Assembly (NCBI RefSeq): GCF_028473745.1
Contig: NZ_CP101137.1
Location: 2,728,001 to 2,792,000 of the forward strand
Origin: Streptomyces sp. M92
Lineage (GTDB): Bacteria > Actinomycetota > Actinomycetes > Streptomycetales > Streptomycetaceae
DNA length: 64,000 nucleotides
Direction: 5' to 3'
Part shown: piece after piece, positions 16,544 through 24,815 of the stretch
Numbering within the stretch: the first letter of the stretch is position 1
Layout: the number at the start of each line of letters is the position of its first letter
Position numbers and translations under genes: made by a program
Notes under the pieces: generated by a model
The model's database searches: none
The model's input: the letters and a program-made list of their open reading frames with translations, nothing else
What the model was told of the DNA's origin: nothing

Positions 16544-17487
16544 CGGGCACGGGCGGCGCCGCCCCGGCGGACCGAGCGGGAACGGAGGCGGACATGGGCG
16601 CGCAGCACGGCGACGGCGGTACCGGCCACCGCCCCGGCCATCACGGCACTCCGCAGACGGAGGCCCTGCTCGCGGCCGCCCTGCGACGGGACCACGCCGA
16701 CGACGAGGGCGAACGGCGGGCCGTGGCCGCGTTCCGCACCGCCCGCGAAACGGAACCGGGCCGGGTGGCCCGCACCCGCCGGCGGGACGACTGGCGGCCG
16801 CGTGAGCGGCGGCGGGCCGGACGCCCGCTGAAGACCGCCCTGTCGGTGCTGCTGGCGAGCCTCACCCTGGGCGGCGTGGCCTACGCGGCGATCGGTGCGG
16901 GCGGCTCCGCCGCCGACGGCGCCCGGCCGCACGGCCCGCGTCCGTCCGCCACCACCGAGACCGGGGGCGGCGGCGAGGGTGCGGGCGGTGGGAACGGCAC
17001 CGAGGTCCGGCCGGTCCCCACCCCGCGGCCCGCGAGCACCGCCCCGGACGCCTCCGTCCCGTCCGGCCGTCCGGCTTCCGCCCGGGGGAGCGAGGCGGCC
17101 TGCCGTGCCTTCCAGCGGCTGGACGGCCGCGGCAAGGCGCTGGACGCGGCGGTCTGGGAAAGGCTCGTCGCGGCGGCGGGCGGCGAGGAGAAGGTCGCCG
17201 GCCACTGTGCCGAGGTGCGTGCCGCTCAGGCCCGGAAGGATGCCACCGACGGGCGTGTCCCTCCGACCGTCACCGTCCCCCCGGAACCGTCGAGGGGACC
17301 TGCCGACGGATCGGGCGCGGCCCGCGGGAACGGCCAGACCGACGGGAACGGCCAGGGCGGCGGCGGGAACGACCAGGGCGGCGGCGGGAACGACCAGGGC
17401 GGCGGGAACGGCCGGGAAGCGGGCGACGGCACGGCGGGCGGCTCAGCCGCGGGGCGGGCCGATCGGGCTCCAGGGACGGAGGGATAG
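16540..17487 (+). CDS. Single-pass membrane protein, putative anti-sigma or accessory factor (module 1)
   Basis: 315-aa protein coupled to the ECF sigma gene by ATGA overlap. The N-terminal ~95 residues are charged and cytoplasmic (TEALLAAALRRDHADDEGERRAVAAFRTARE), followed by one helix (LKTALSVLLASLTLGGVAYAAIGAG) and a ~190-residue Gly/Pro/Thr-rich exterior. The exterior has one ordered-looking block, EAACRAFQRLDGRGKALDAAVWERLVAAAGGEEKVAGHC, with two Cys; the last ~80 residues are low-complexity (GGGGNDQ repeats). No zinc-binding anti-sigma motif is seen. An anti-sigma role is inferred from gene order only. Confidence 0.75.
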   Translation: MTGTGGAAPADRAGTEADMGAQHGDGGTGHRPGHHGTPQTEALLAAALRRDHADDEGERRAVAAFRTARETEPGRVARTRRRDDWRPRERRRAGRPLKTALSVLLASLTLGGVAYAAIGAGGSAADGARPHGPRPSATTETGGGGEGAGGGNGTEVRPVPTPRPASTAPDASVPSGRPASARGSEAACRAFQRLDGRGKALDAAVWERLVAAAGGEEKVAGHCAEVRAAQARKDATDGRVPPTVTVPPEPSRGPADGSGAARGNGQTDGNGQGGGGNDQGGGGNDQGGGNGREAGDGTAGGSAAGRADRAPGTEG

Positions 17488-17815
17488 CCCTCGTCCGGGT
17501 GGGGGCGCCGGGGACGACCGGGGCCGCCACCCCCCACAGGAGAGGCCCCGGCCGTCGCGCGGCACGGGCCGCGCGGCGGCCCGTACTCCCTACAGCGCCG
17601 CGACTGCGTTTTCTGTCACACCCCACCGCGTCACGGCTTAGTTGCATCTTGTACGGCAATGCGATGGGGACATGGACGAGCGGTGGTTTCAAGACGTAAC
17701 GTGCCATTCGCGCCGATGCAGCGGGAGACCACCGCGATCATCCATTGAGAAACCACGACGGCGAGGACCACGTCCGCGAGAGCGGCGCCGTCTCAGGCGC
17801 AGAAAGGCCTTCTCG
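17488..17815. other. Intergenic leader of the second sigma module
   Basis: 328 bp without a supported gene. Contents: GC-rich inverted segments around 17545-17590 that may form a terminator; TGTCAC at 17614-17619 with CTTAGT 17 bp later, a weaker relative of the TGACAC-N17-CAGTAA motif; then ~170 bp of leader. The sigma reading frame stays open to 17642, but this part encodes an Arg-rich stretch with no family similarity. Confidence 0.5.
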
Positions 17816-18478
17816 GTGCTGGGGGACGACGCGGAGCTGACCGCCTCGGTGCGGGCGGCGCAGGACGGGGACGAGACCGCGTTCCGGACCGTGTACCGCG
17901 CCGTGCATCCGCGACTGCTGGGATACGTGCGGACGCTGGTGGGCGATCCGGACGCGGAGGACGTGGCGTCCGAGGCCTGGCTGCAGATCGCCCGTGACCT
18001 GGAGCGGTTCGACGGCGACGCCGACCGCTTCCGGGGCTGGGCCGCCCGTATCGCCCGCAACCGGGCACTGGACCACATCCGCATGCGCGGTCGCCGGCCC
18101 GCGATCGGCGGTGACGAGACCGAGCTGACCGGCAAGCCCGCCGAGTCCGACACCGCGGGCGAGGCCCTGGAAGCCCTGGCCACCGACAGCACCCTCTCCC
18201 TCATCGCCCGGCTGCCCCAGGACCAGGCCGAGGCGGTGGTCCTGCGCGTGGTGGTGGGCCTCGACGCGAAGAGCGCCGCCGAGACGCTGGGCAAGCGGCC
18301 CGGTGCCGTCCGTACGGCGGCGCACCGCGGCCTGAAGCGGCTGGCCGAACTCCTCGGCGGCGATCCGGAATCGGGCGGCGGGCTCGACGCACTGCCGCCC
18401 CAGCGAGAACCGCACCGTCGTGCGGTGACGTCCGCGAGTGTGACGCATACGCGTGCGCGGACGCAGAAGGACATGTGA
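17816..18478 (+). CDS. ECF RNA polymerase sigma factor (module 2)
   Basis: 220-aa ECF sigma factor, close paralogue of the one at 15926-16543. Region 2 reads TVYRAVHPRLLGYVRTLVGDPDAEDVASEAWLQIARDLERFDG and FRGWAARIARNRALDHIRMRGR; region 4 reads SLIARLPQDQAEAVVLRVVVGLDAKSAAETLGKRPGAVRTAAHRGLKRLAELL. A ~40-residue tail (LPPQREPHRRAV...) is unique to this copy. GTG at 17816 with AGAAAGG at good spacing. The stop overlaps the ATG of the next gene by one base. Confidence 0.87.
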   Translation: MLGDDAELTASVRAAQDGDETAFRTVYRAVHPRLLGYVRTLVGDPDAEDVASEAWLQIARDLERFDGDADRFRGWAARIARNRALDHIRMRGRRPAIGGDETELTGKPAESDTAGEALEALATDSTLSLIARLPQDQAEAVVLRVVVGLDAKSAAETLGKRPGAVRTAAHRGLKRLAELLGGDPESGGGLDALPPQREPHRRAVTSASVTHTRARTQKDM

Positions 18479-19698
18479 TGGCCGACGAGCAGGACAGGTG
18501 GCTGGACCGCGAAACCGCGGAGATCTTGCTGCGCGGAGAGTCACTGGAGGCTGTCGACCCCGCGGTCCGCGACCGGGCCGAACGGCTCGCCGAGGCCCTG
18601 GGCGCGCTCACCGTCCCACCCGTGCCGACCAGCGAGGAACTCCCCGGCGAGGCCGCCGCGCTGGCCGCCTTCCGCAAGGTGCGCGCCGAGCGGGCCGACG
18701 AGGCGGCCGAGGCGTCGGCCGGGCTCGGACGCGGCGCCTCGGCTCCGCCCGCCGACGCCGGGCTGATCCGCATCGGCCCGCGCGGCGAGGGCGCCCGGCG
18801 CCCCGGGCGGTTCCGTCCGCTGCGCCTCGGGCTGGCCGCCGCACTGACCGCCGGCATGGTCGGCTCGGTCGCGGTGGCGGCCGGAACCGGAGTCCTGCCG
18901 CAGCCGTTCGGCGACGCCGGACCGGACCCCGCCGCCACCGTCTCCGCAGCCGCGTCCCCCGACCACCCCCTCGCCTCGCCCTCGGCCCCGGACGGGGCAC
19001 GGGGCGGTGCGGTGCCGGGCGGTCCCACGACCGGCGAACCCGGCCGCGACGAGCGGGCGGACGGCGAGGACGAGGACCGCGACACCGACTCCGGGGTCCG
19101 GGGGGCCGGCGGCTTCGGGGGAGGACGGCAGGATCTCGCCGCGGCCTGCCGCGACGCGGAGGCCGGCCGGGAACTCGACGACGCCCGCAGGCGCGCCCTG
19201 GAAGAGGCCGCCGGGGGTTCCCCGGCGATCGGCAAGTACTGCCGGGGCCTCCTCTCCGGGTCCGGCGCCGACGCCCGGGACCGCGACACCGGACGGGACG
19301 CCGGGGGCAACGGCGAGGCCGGCGAGGCGGCGCGGGACCGGGAGCCGCGCAAGGACGCGGGCGGCAAGGGCGCCAGCGAAGGCCGGGGGGACAAGGGAGG
19401 CAAGGGCGCCGACGAGGGCCGGGGGGACAAGGGAGGCAAGGGCGCCAACGAAGGCGACGGCGGCGGGAACGGCCAGGGGGCCAACGGCGGCAAGGGCGGT
19501 GGAAAAGGCGGCGGCGACAAGGGCGGCAAGGACGATGACGACGACGGCGGCCACATAGCCCCGCCCGCCGGGCACCACCGTCCGCAGGCCCTCCCGGCCC
19601 TCCCGGCCCTCCCGCGCCTCCCCCGGCAGGGCCCCACGTATCTGCCGCACCACTGGCCCACCCTCCGCGACACCCTGTCTGACCTGCGAGTTTCCTAG
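18478..19698 (+). CDS. Single-pass membrane protein, putative anti-sigma or accessory factor (module 2)
   Basis: 406-aa paralogue of the module 1 membrane protein. Cytoplasmic N-terminus (WLDRETAEILLRGESLEAVDPAVRDRAERLAEAL, then FRKVRAERADEAAEA), one helix (LRLGLAAALTAGMVGSVAVAAG) and a long exterior. The Cys-containing block is conserved: LAAACRDAEAGRELDDARRRALEEAAGGSPAIGKYC. It is followed by an Asp/Lys/Gly-rich region with a 36-bp tandem repeat (GKGA-x-EGRGDKG) and a Pro/His-rich end. ATG at 18478 with AAGGA seven bases upstream; an overlapping GTG at 18475 is possible. No known anti-sigma zinc motif. Confidence 0.75.
   Translation: MADEQDRWLDRETAEILLRGESLEAVDPAVRDRAERLAEALGALTVPPVPTSEELPGEAAALAAFRKVRAERADEAAEASAGLGRGASAPPADAGLIRIGPRGEGARRPGRFRPLRLGLAAALTAGMVGSVAVAAGTGVLPQPFGDAGPDPAATVSAAASPDHPLASPSAPDGARGGAVPGGPTTGEPGRDERADGEDEDRDTDSGVRGAGGFGGGRQDLAAACRDAEAGRELDDARRRALEEAAGGSPAIGKYCRGLLSGSGADARDRDTGRDAGGNGEAGEAARDREPRKDAGGKGASEGRGDKGGKGADEGRGDKGGKGANEGDGGGNGQGANGGKGGGKGGGDKGGKDDDDDGGHIAPPAGHHRPQALPALPALPRLPRQGPTYLPHHWPTLRDTLSDLRVS
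19363..19460. repeat. 36-bp in-frame tandem repeat
   Basis: Two near-identical 36-bp units (19363-19398, 19399-19434) and a partial third, encoding the 12-residue GKGA-x-EGRGDKG inside the extracellular tail of the module 2 membrane protein. Confidence 0.85.
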
Positions 19699-19724
19699 GC
19701 GGACAGATTTTTCTAGCGAGGGTG

Positions 19725-19753
19725 TGACACTTTCGGGCGCCACGGCGCAGTAA
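19725..19753 (+). promoter_or_regulatory. Promoter-like TGACAC-N17-CAGTAA
   Basis: Exact second instance of the motif at 14405-14433 (TGACAC at 19725-19730, CAGTAA at 19748-19753). It lies just downstream of the module 2 membrane protein, facing away from it. A GTG four bases after the -10 opens a 68-codon frame antisense to the L,D-transpeptidase 3' end; I cannot support it as a gene. Confidence 0.45.
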
Positions 19754-19883
19754 CAAGTGAGCCGACTGGTCATCGGCTTTCGCACCGAGCCGGGGTTCCC
19801 CCCGTACCTACGGCTCGTGCACCTCGGCGCGGGCGGGACACGTTCCCCCGGTCCCGCCCGCGCCCATTCCGCTCCCAGGGGCC

Positions 19884-20792
19884 TCACCGGTACACGACGA
19901 CCTTGTCGCCGTCGCGCACCCGCGCGTACAGCTCCGCGACGGCGGCCTCGTCCCGCACGTTGACGCAGCCGTGCGAGGCGCCCGCGTAGCCGCGGACGGC
20001 GAAGTCGTACGAGTAGTGCACGGCCTGGCCGCCGCTGAAGAACATCGCGTACGGCATGGGCGAGTCGTAGAGCGTCGAGACGTGGTGGCGCGACTTCCAG
20101 TAGACGTGGAACACGCCCTCGCGGGTCGGCGTGTACTGCGAGCCGAACCGCACCGGCATCGTCGACACGGTCCGCCCGTCGACCATCCAGCGCAGCGTCC
20201 GGCTCGTCTTGCTCACACACAGCACCCGGCCCCTCAGGCAGCGCGGGTCGGGCGGATCGGCCGGCTGCCCGCCCATCAGATACAGATCCCACTTGCCCGG
20301 CTCGCGCGTCATGTCCAGCAGCCGCTGCCAGGTGACGGTGTCCGTCCTGCCGGTCCTCGGCAGCCCGCGCTTGCCCTGGAAGCCGCTCACCGCCCGCTCG
20401 GTCAGGTCGTCGTACGTCCCGGTCGGGCCGTCGACCAGCCACTCGACCTGGCGCAGCCGGGCCTGGAGCGCGCGCACGTCCCGGCCGCTGTCGCCGGGCC
20501 GCCACAGCACCGGGGCCACGGTCCGGGCGGGCGGCGCGCTCGACGGCCGGTCACCGGCCGGTGTGCGCTTCGGCCCGTCCGCCCCGTCCGCCCCGTCCGC
20601 GCCCTGCGGTGTTCTCTGACTCTCCGGTCCCTCCGGCGGCGCGCTGGTGACGTCTATGCGCACCGGCGCGCGCCCCTTGCCGTCCGGGCCCGTGCCCTGC
20701 ACGGTGCAGCCGCCGACCGCCAGCACGACCCCCAGCGCGGCCGCGCACGCCCTCCCGGTACCGCCCACGCGCCCCGTCCCCGCCATACGCAT
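19884..20792 (-). CDS. L,D-transpeptidase lipoprotein with peptidoglycan-binding domain
   Basis: 302-aa exported lipoprotein that forms 3-3 peptide crosslinks in, or attaches proteins to, peptidoglycan. Lipobox LAVGGC near residue 27; an Ala/Pro/Asp-rich linker (~30-95); a PG_binding_1 domain ([22 protein letters not shown]...TWQRLL); then the YkuD catalytic domain with [26 protein letters not shown] and active-site [12 protein letters not shown] (His274, Cys276). The open frame runs on to 22256 antisense to the mutase, which I reject; the ATG at 20792 follows a G-rich stretch. Divergent from the mutase. Confidence 0.9.
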   Translation of the reverse strand: MRMAGTGRVGGTGRACAAALGVVLAVGGCTVQGTGPDGKGRAPVRIDVTSAPPEGPESQRTPQGADGADGADGPKRTPAGDRPSSAPPARTVAPVLWRPGDSGRDVRALQARLRQVEWLVDGPTGTYDDLTERAVSGFQGKRGLPRTGRTDTVTWQRLLDMTREPGKWDLYLMGGQPADPPDPRCLRGRVLCVSKTSRTLRWMVDGRTVSTMPVRFGSQYTPTREGVFHVYWKSRHHVSTLYDSPMPYAMFFSGGQAVHYSYDFAVRGYAGASHGCVNVRDEAAVAELYARVRDGDKVVVYR

Positions 20793-21035
20793 CACGACCC
20801 CCCGCCGTCTCACCGCCCCGCACGGACGTCCTCTGAGATGTTCCCCGCGGATGACGCGCCCCGAACGGCGCGGCATCGTTGTGACCGGTACCGCATCGAA
20901 GTTGTGAGCAAGGTCCCAGCGCGCGCACCTCCACGCGTGGTGCGTGCGCCGATACAGTCCGTCGACAGGGTCGTTCTGTACTGGCTGGTAACTGACGAAC
21001 AGTTCGAGCATGTGCTCAGCGGGAGGCAACACACC

Positions 21036-22616
21036 ATGGCGCGCGAGTCGGAGTCCGGACTGCCCATCGAACCGGTCTACGGGCCCGACGCCCTTTCGGG
21101 CTGGGACGCGGCGGAGAAGCTGGGCGAGCCGGGGAAGTACCCGTTCACGCGGGGCGTGTACCCGTCGATGTACACCGGCCGGCCCTGGACGATGCGGCAG
21201 TACGCCGGTTTCGGCACCGCGACGGAGTCCAACGCCCGCTACAAGCAGCTGATCGCCAACGGCACGATGGGTCTTTCGGTCGCCTTCGACCTGCCCACCC
21301 AGATGGGCCACGACTCCGACGCGCCCATCGCGAGCGGCGAGGTCGGCAAGGTCGGCGTGGCGATCGACTCCATCGACGACATGCGGGTGCTGTTCGGCGG
21401 GATCCCGCTGGACAGGGTCTCGACGTCGATGACGATCAACGCCCCGGCCGCCCTGCTGCTCCTCCTCTACCAGCTCGTCGCCGAGGAGCAGGGCGTCAGC
21501 GCCGACCAGCTCACCGGCACGATCCAGAACGACGTGCTGAAGGAGTACATCGCGCGGGGCACGTACATCTTCCCGCCCAAGCCGTCGCTGCGTCTGATCG
21601 CGGACATCTTCAAGTACTGCAAGGCCGAGATCCCGAAGTGGAACACCATCTCGATCTCCGGCTACCACATGGCCGAGGCGGGTGCCTCTCCCGCGCAGGA
21701 GATCGCGTTCACACTCGCGGACGGCATCGAGTACGTGCGCACGGCGGTCGCGGCCGGCATGGACGTGGACGACTTCGCGCCCCGCCTGTCCTTCTTCTTC
21801 GTGGCCCGTACGACGATCCTGGAGGAGGTCGCCAAGTTCCGGGCGGCCCGCCGGATCTGGGCGCGCGTGATGAAGGAGGAGTTCGGCGCGAAGAACCCGA
21901 AGTCCCTGATGCTGCGCTTCCACACCCAGACCGCGGGCGTGCAGCTGACCGCCCAGCAGCCCGAGGTGAACCTGGTCCGCGTCGCGGTGCAGGGCCTCGG
22001 CGCGGTCCTCGGCGGCACCCAGTCCCTGCACACCAACTCCTTCGACGAGGCCATCGCGCTGCCCACCGACAAGTCGGCCCGGCTCGCCCTGCGCACCCAG
22101 CAGGTCCTCGCCTACGAGACGGACGTGACGGCGACCGTCGACCCCTTCGCCGGTTCCTACGTCGTCGAGAAGATGACCGACGACGTCGAGGCGGCGGCGC
22201 TGGAGCTGATGGGCAAGGTCGAGGACCTGGGCGGCGCGGTCAACGCCATCGAGCACGGCTTCCAGAAGAACGAGATCGAGCGCTCCGCCTACCGCATCGC
22301 ACAGGAGACCGACTCCGGCGAGCGCGTCGTGGTCGGCGTCAACCGCTTCCAGCTCGACGAGGAGGAGCCGTACGAGCCCCTGCGCGTCGACCCGGCCATC
22401 GAGGCCCAGCAGGCCGAACGCCTGGCCAAGCTCCGCGCGGAGCGCGACCAGCAGACGGTGGACACGGCACTGGCGGCCCTGAAGAAGGCGGCCGAGGGCG
22501 AGGACAACGTCCTCTACCCGATGAAGGACGCGCTGCGGGCCCGGGCGACGGTGGGCGAGGTGTGCAACGCGTTGCGGGAGGTCTGGGGGACGTACGTGCC
22601 TTCGGATGCCTTCTAA
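21036..22616 (+). CDS. Methylmalonyl-CoA mutase-type catalytic subunit without B12 domain
   Basis: 526-aa acyl-CoA mutase barrel subunit. It has the family blocks [62 protein letters not shown] and [16 protein letters not shown]. By alignment to Propionibacterium MutB, Tyr56 matches Tyr89, Gln164 Gln197, Arg174 Arg207 and His211 His244, the methylmalonyl-type substrate pattern. Isobutyryl-CoA mutases have Phe and Gln at the Tyr89 and Arg207 positions. The C-terminal cobalamin-binding DxHxxG domain is absent, so a separate B12-binding subunit must come from elsewhere. ATG at 21036 with GGGAGG upstream; the longer frame is spurious. Confidence 0.9.
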   Translation: MARESESGLPIEPVYGPDALSGWDAAEKLGEPGKYPFTRGVYPSMYTGRPWTMRQYAGFGTATESNARYKQLIANGTMGLSVAFDLPTQMGHDSDAPIASGEVGKVGVAIDSIDDMRVLFGGIPLDRVSTSMTINAPAALLLLLYQLVAEEQGVSADQLTGTIQNDVLKEYIARGTYIFPPKPSLRLIADIFKYCKAEIPKWNTISISGYHMAEAGASPAQEIAFTLADGIEYVRTAVAAGMDVDDFAPRLSFFFVARTTILEEVAKFRAARRIWARVMKEEFGAKNPKSLMLRFHTQTAGVQLTAQQPEVNLVRVAVQGLGAVLGGTQSLHTNSFDEAIALPTDKSARLALRTQQVLAYETDVTATVDPFAGSYVVEKMTDDVEAAALELMGKVEDLGGAVNAIEHGFQKNEIERSAYRIAQETDSGERVVVGVNRFQLDEEEPYEPLRVDPAIEAQQAERLAKLRAERDQQTVDTALAALKKAAEGEDNVLYPMKDALRARATVGEVCNALREVWGTYVPSDAF

Positions 22617-22716
22617 CGGCGGCTGAGCTGGGTTGTCACCTCGAATGGGTGATCGGGGGCGAAAAGCGTACCTTCCTGGTTAGGCTCGTGGAGGGTGTTC
22701 CCGTAAGGAGGGTGCC

Positions 22717-23298
22717 GTGGCTGTCATGATGCACGAGTCGTCGCTTGCCGATGCTGCTGACCACCTCTGGGAGGAGCTGCCCGGCCACCGGGTAGAGATC
22801 CTCAACGGGAGCATCGTTGTGACACCGCCGCCGGATGGTCCACACCAGGAGTCGCTGACGTGGCTCGTCGAGGAGTTCGCACGAGTCGGCGCCAGGCAGG
22901 CGGGGCTCAGATACCTCGGTGGCATCGGGTTGTGGCTGCCGACAGGGCCCGACGACTACGCGGTGCCCGACTTCTCCGTGGTCGACGACGTCTACAGGGA
23001 CGCGGTTGTGGAGAAGAACTGCTACGCGCCGGACGTCTTCCGATTGGTCCTCGAGGTGACCTCTACCAATTGGTCCAACGACACGGCCATCAAAGTCGGG
23101 ACGTATGCCAGGGCGGGCATTCCCGTCTACGTAATTGCCGACCGCCATCACGACGAGGTCCTCCTCTACACCGACCCGGCCGACGGCAAATATCCCGACC
23201 CCCAGCGCTTCAAGCGAGGTCAGGACATCCCCATCCCCGAATCCGTAGGCGTCACCCTCACCCTCTCCGTCGACACCCTCCTCGACGGCGACGACTGA
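22717..23298 (+). CDS. Uma2 family (DUF820) putative restriction endonuclease-fold protein
   Basis: 193-aa member of the Uma2/DUF820 family, a PD-(D/E)xK nuclease fold very abundant in Streptomyces and cyanobacteria, mostly uncharacterised. Catalytic-type residues: PDFSVVDD (Asp), RLVLEVTSTNWSNDTAIKVGTYARAGIPVYVIADR (Glu and Lys), with the characteristic AGIPVYVI strand. GTG start with AAGGAGG upstream. Base composition around it is slightly less GC-rich than neighbours. A second copy is at 47400-47984. Confidence 0.85.
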   Translation: MAVMMHESSLADAADHLWEELPGHRVEILNGSIVVTPPPDGPHQESLTWLVEEFARVGARQAGLRYLGGIGLWLPTGPDDYAVPDFSVVDDVYRDAVVEKNCYAPDVFRLVLEVTSTNWSNDTAIKVGTYARAGIPVYVIADRHHDEVLLYTDPADGKYPDPQRFKRGQDIPIPESVGVTLTLSVDTLLDGDD

Positions 23299-23322
23299 GC
23301 CGGGCGGGATCCGGTTCGGGCC

Positions 23323-24744
23323 TCAGTCGCCGAGCCCGAACCGGCCGAGGTAGCCGTCGAGACCGTCCGGCGAGTCCCCGGCCCACCCCACATACCCGTC
23401 CGGCCGCACCAGGAACACCCCCGCCCCGTACGCCCCGTGCGCGGCCCCACGCACCACCCGCACCCGCTCGGGAACGTCCGGGGCGTCCGCGCCCAGTGCC
23501 AGCAGCGTCCAGTGCGGCCCCCGGAAGGCGTCGAAGAGCCGCACGCCGTCCACCGTGCCGTCCGGTGCCCGGTCCCCGGCCCGCACCGCGCCCTCCGCGA
23601 CCGCCGCCCGGGTCTCCACCGTGAGGGACGATTCCCGGTACCCCAGCCCCAGCTGCCGCGTCGCCCCACCGCGCCGCACCTCGCCGCGGTGGACGCCGGT
23701 CGACAGGTCGAGCATCTGCGCCGCGACCGGGTGCCGTTCCTCCTCGTAGCTGTCCAGGAGCCCGGCCCGAGCCCCGCCCGTCAGTACCGCGCCCAGCTTC
23801 CAGCCCAGGTTGTAGGCGTCCTGGACGCTGGTGTTCAGGCCCTGTCCGCCCGCCGGTGAGTGCACGTGCGCGGCGTCCCCGGCGAGGAAGACCCGGCCCG
23901 CCCGGAAACGGTCGGCGAGGGCGGCGCGCGGCCGGAAGTCGGAGGCCCAGCGCACCTCGGTCACGTCCTCGGGGGCGAGGTGCGAGCGCTCCGCGATCAC
24001 CTTCCGGATGCCGTCCGCGCCGAGGTCCACCGCCGCGCCCTCGGCGAACCGCGCGACCACCTGGAAGTCCTCGGTGCCGGCCAGCGGGCAGACGGCGAGG
24101 AAGTGCGGGCCGCCGTCGGCTGGCGGGAAGACGTGCCAGTGGTCGCGGTCCAGCCCGCTGATCCGGACGTCGGCCACCAGCATCGGGCTCGGGTCCACGG
24201 TCTCGCCGGTCATGCCGATGTCCAGGGCCCGGCGCACCGCCGACCGGCCGCCGTCGGCGGCGACCAGGTAGCGGGCGCGGACCGCGGTGCCGGAGGCGAG
24301 GTGCGCGGTGACGCCGGCCGTGTCCTGCTCGACGCCGGTGACCTCACGGCCGAAGGCGACCGCGCCGCCCAGCTCCTCCAGCCGGTCCCGCAGTATCTCC
24401 TGCGTGCGCCACTGCGGCACCATCCACGGCTCGTCGTACGGGGAGTCCTCGCTCGCCCCGGCCGGGTCGAACATCTGGTGCTCGCCGACCCGCTGCCCGT
24501 CCCGCCAGATCATGCCGACCGGATAGGTCCCGCCCGCCGAGTGGACGGCGTCCAGGACGCCGAGGTCGTCGAAGACCTCCATCGTGCGGGGCTGCATGCC
24601 CTTGCCGCGCGAGCCGGGGAACAGCCCCGCCCCGCGCTCCACGACCAGCGCGTCCACCCCGCGCCGGGCCAGGTCGACGCCGAGGGCGAGACCGGTGGGG
24701 CCCGCGCCGACGACCAGGACGTCCGTGTCCGTCACCGTGTCCAT
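23323..24744 (-). CDS. FAD-dependent aromatic monooxygenase (PheA/TfdB type)
   Basis: 473-aa class A flavoprotein hydroxylase, using NAD(P)H and O2 to hydroxylate aromatic or polyketide substrates. The three class motifs are clear: N-terminal GxGxxG (VLVVGAGPTGLALGVDLARRG), the middle DG motif (LVAADGGRSAVRRAL), and GD (VFLAGDAAHVHSPAGGQGLNTSVQDAYNLGWKL). The C-terminal ~100 residues form the thioredoxin-like PHOX-type domain (LFDAFRGPHWTLLALG...FLVRPDGYVGW). ATG at 24744 with GGAGGGTGCC upstream. Divergent from a TetR gene whose likely operators sit in the shared promoter. Such pairs act in detoxification, e.g. rifampicin monooxygenase; the substrate is unknown. Confidence 0.9.
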   Translation of the reverse strand: MDTVTDTDVLVVGAGPTGLALGVDLARRGVDALVVERGAGLFPGSRGKGMQPRTMEVFDDLGVLDAVHSAGGTYPVGMIWRDGQRVGEHQMFDPAGASEDSPYDEPWMVPQWRTQEILRDRLEELGGAVAFGREVTGVEQDTAGVTAHLASGTAVRARYLVAADGGRSAVRRALDIGMTGETVDPSPMLVADVRISGLDRDHWHVFPPADGGPHFLAVCPLAGTEDFQVVARFAEGAAVDLGADGIRKVIAERSHLAPEDVTEVRWASDFRPRAALADRFRAGRVFLAGDAAHVHSPAGGQGLNTSVQDAYNLGWKLGAVLTGGARAGLLDSYEEERHPVAAQMLDLSTGVHRGEVRRGGATRQLGLGYRESSLTVETRAAVAEGAVRAGDRAPDGTVDGVRLFDAFRGPHWTLLALGADAPDVPERVRVVRGAAHGAYGAGVFLVRPDGYVGWAGDSPDGLDGYLGRFGLGD

Positions 24745-24753
24745 GGCACCCTC

Positions 24754-24806
24754 CTTAACGACGTTAAGTGCTACTTGGTTCCGAGAATGGACTTAACGTC
24801 GTTAAG
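24754..24806. promoter_or_regulatory. Divergent promoter with two CTTAACG-N-CGTTAAG operators
   Basis: Two 15-bp inverted repeats, at 24754-24768 (centre base A) and 24792-24806 (centre base T), 38 bp apart, between the monooxygenase and tetR starts. On the minus strand TTAAGT-N17-TAGCAC forms a promoter bracketed by them. They are the likely sites of the TetR protein encoded at 24816. Confidence 0.82.
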
Positions 24807-24815
24807 CTGTCAAGC

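Noticed and set aside
19884..22256. 790-codon minus-strand open frame through the mutase region
   Set aside because: Only the last 302 codons (start 20792) resemble a protein family; the rest is antisense to the mutase and Arg/His/Val-rich, typical of a high-GC shadow frame.
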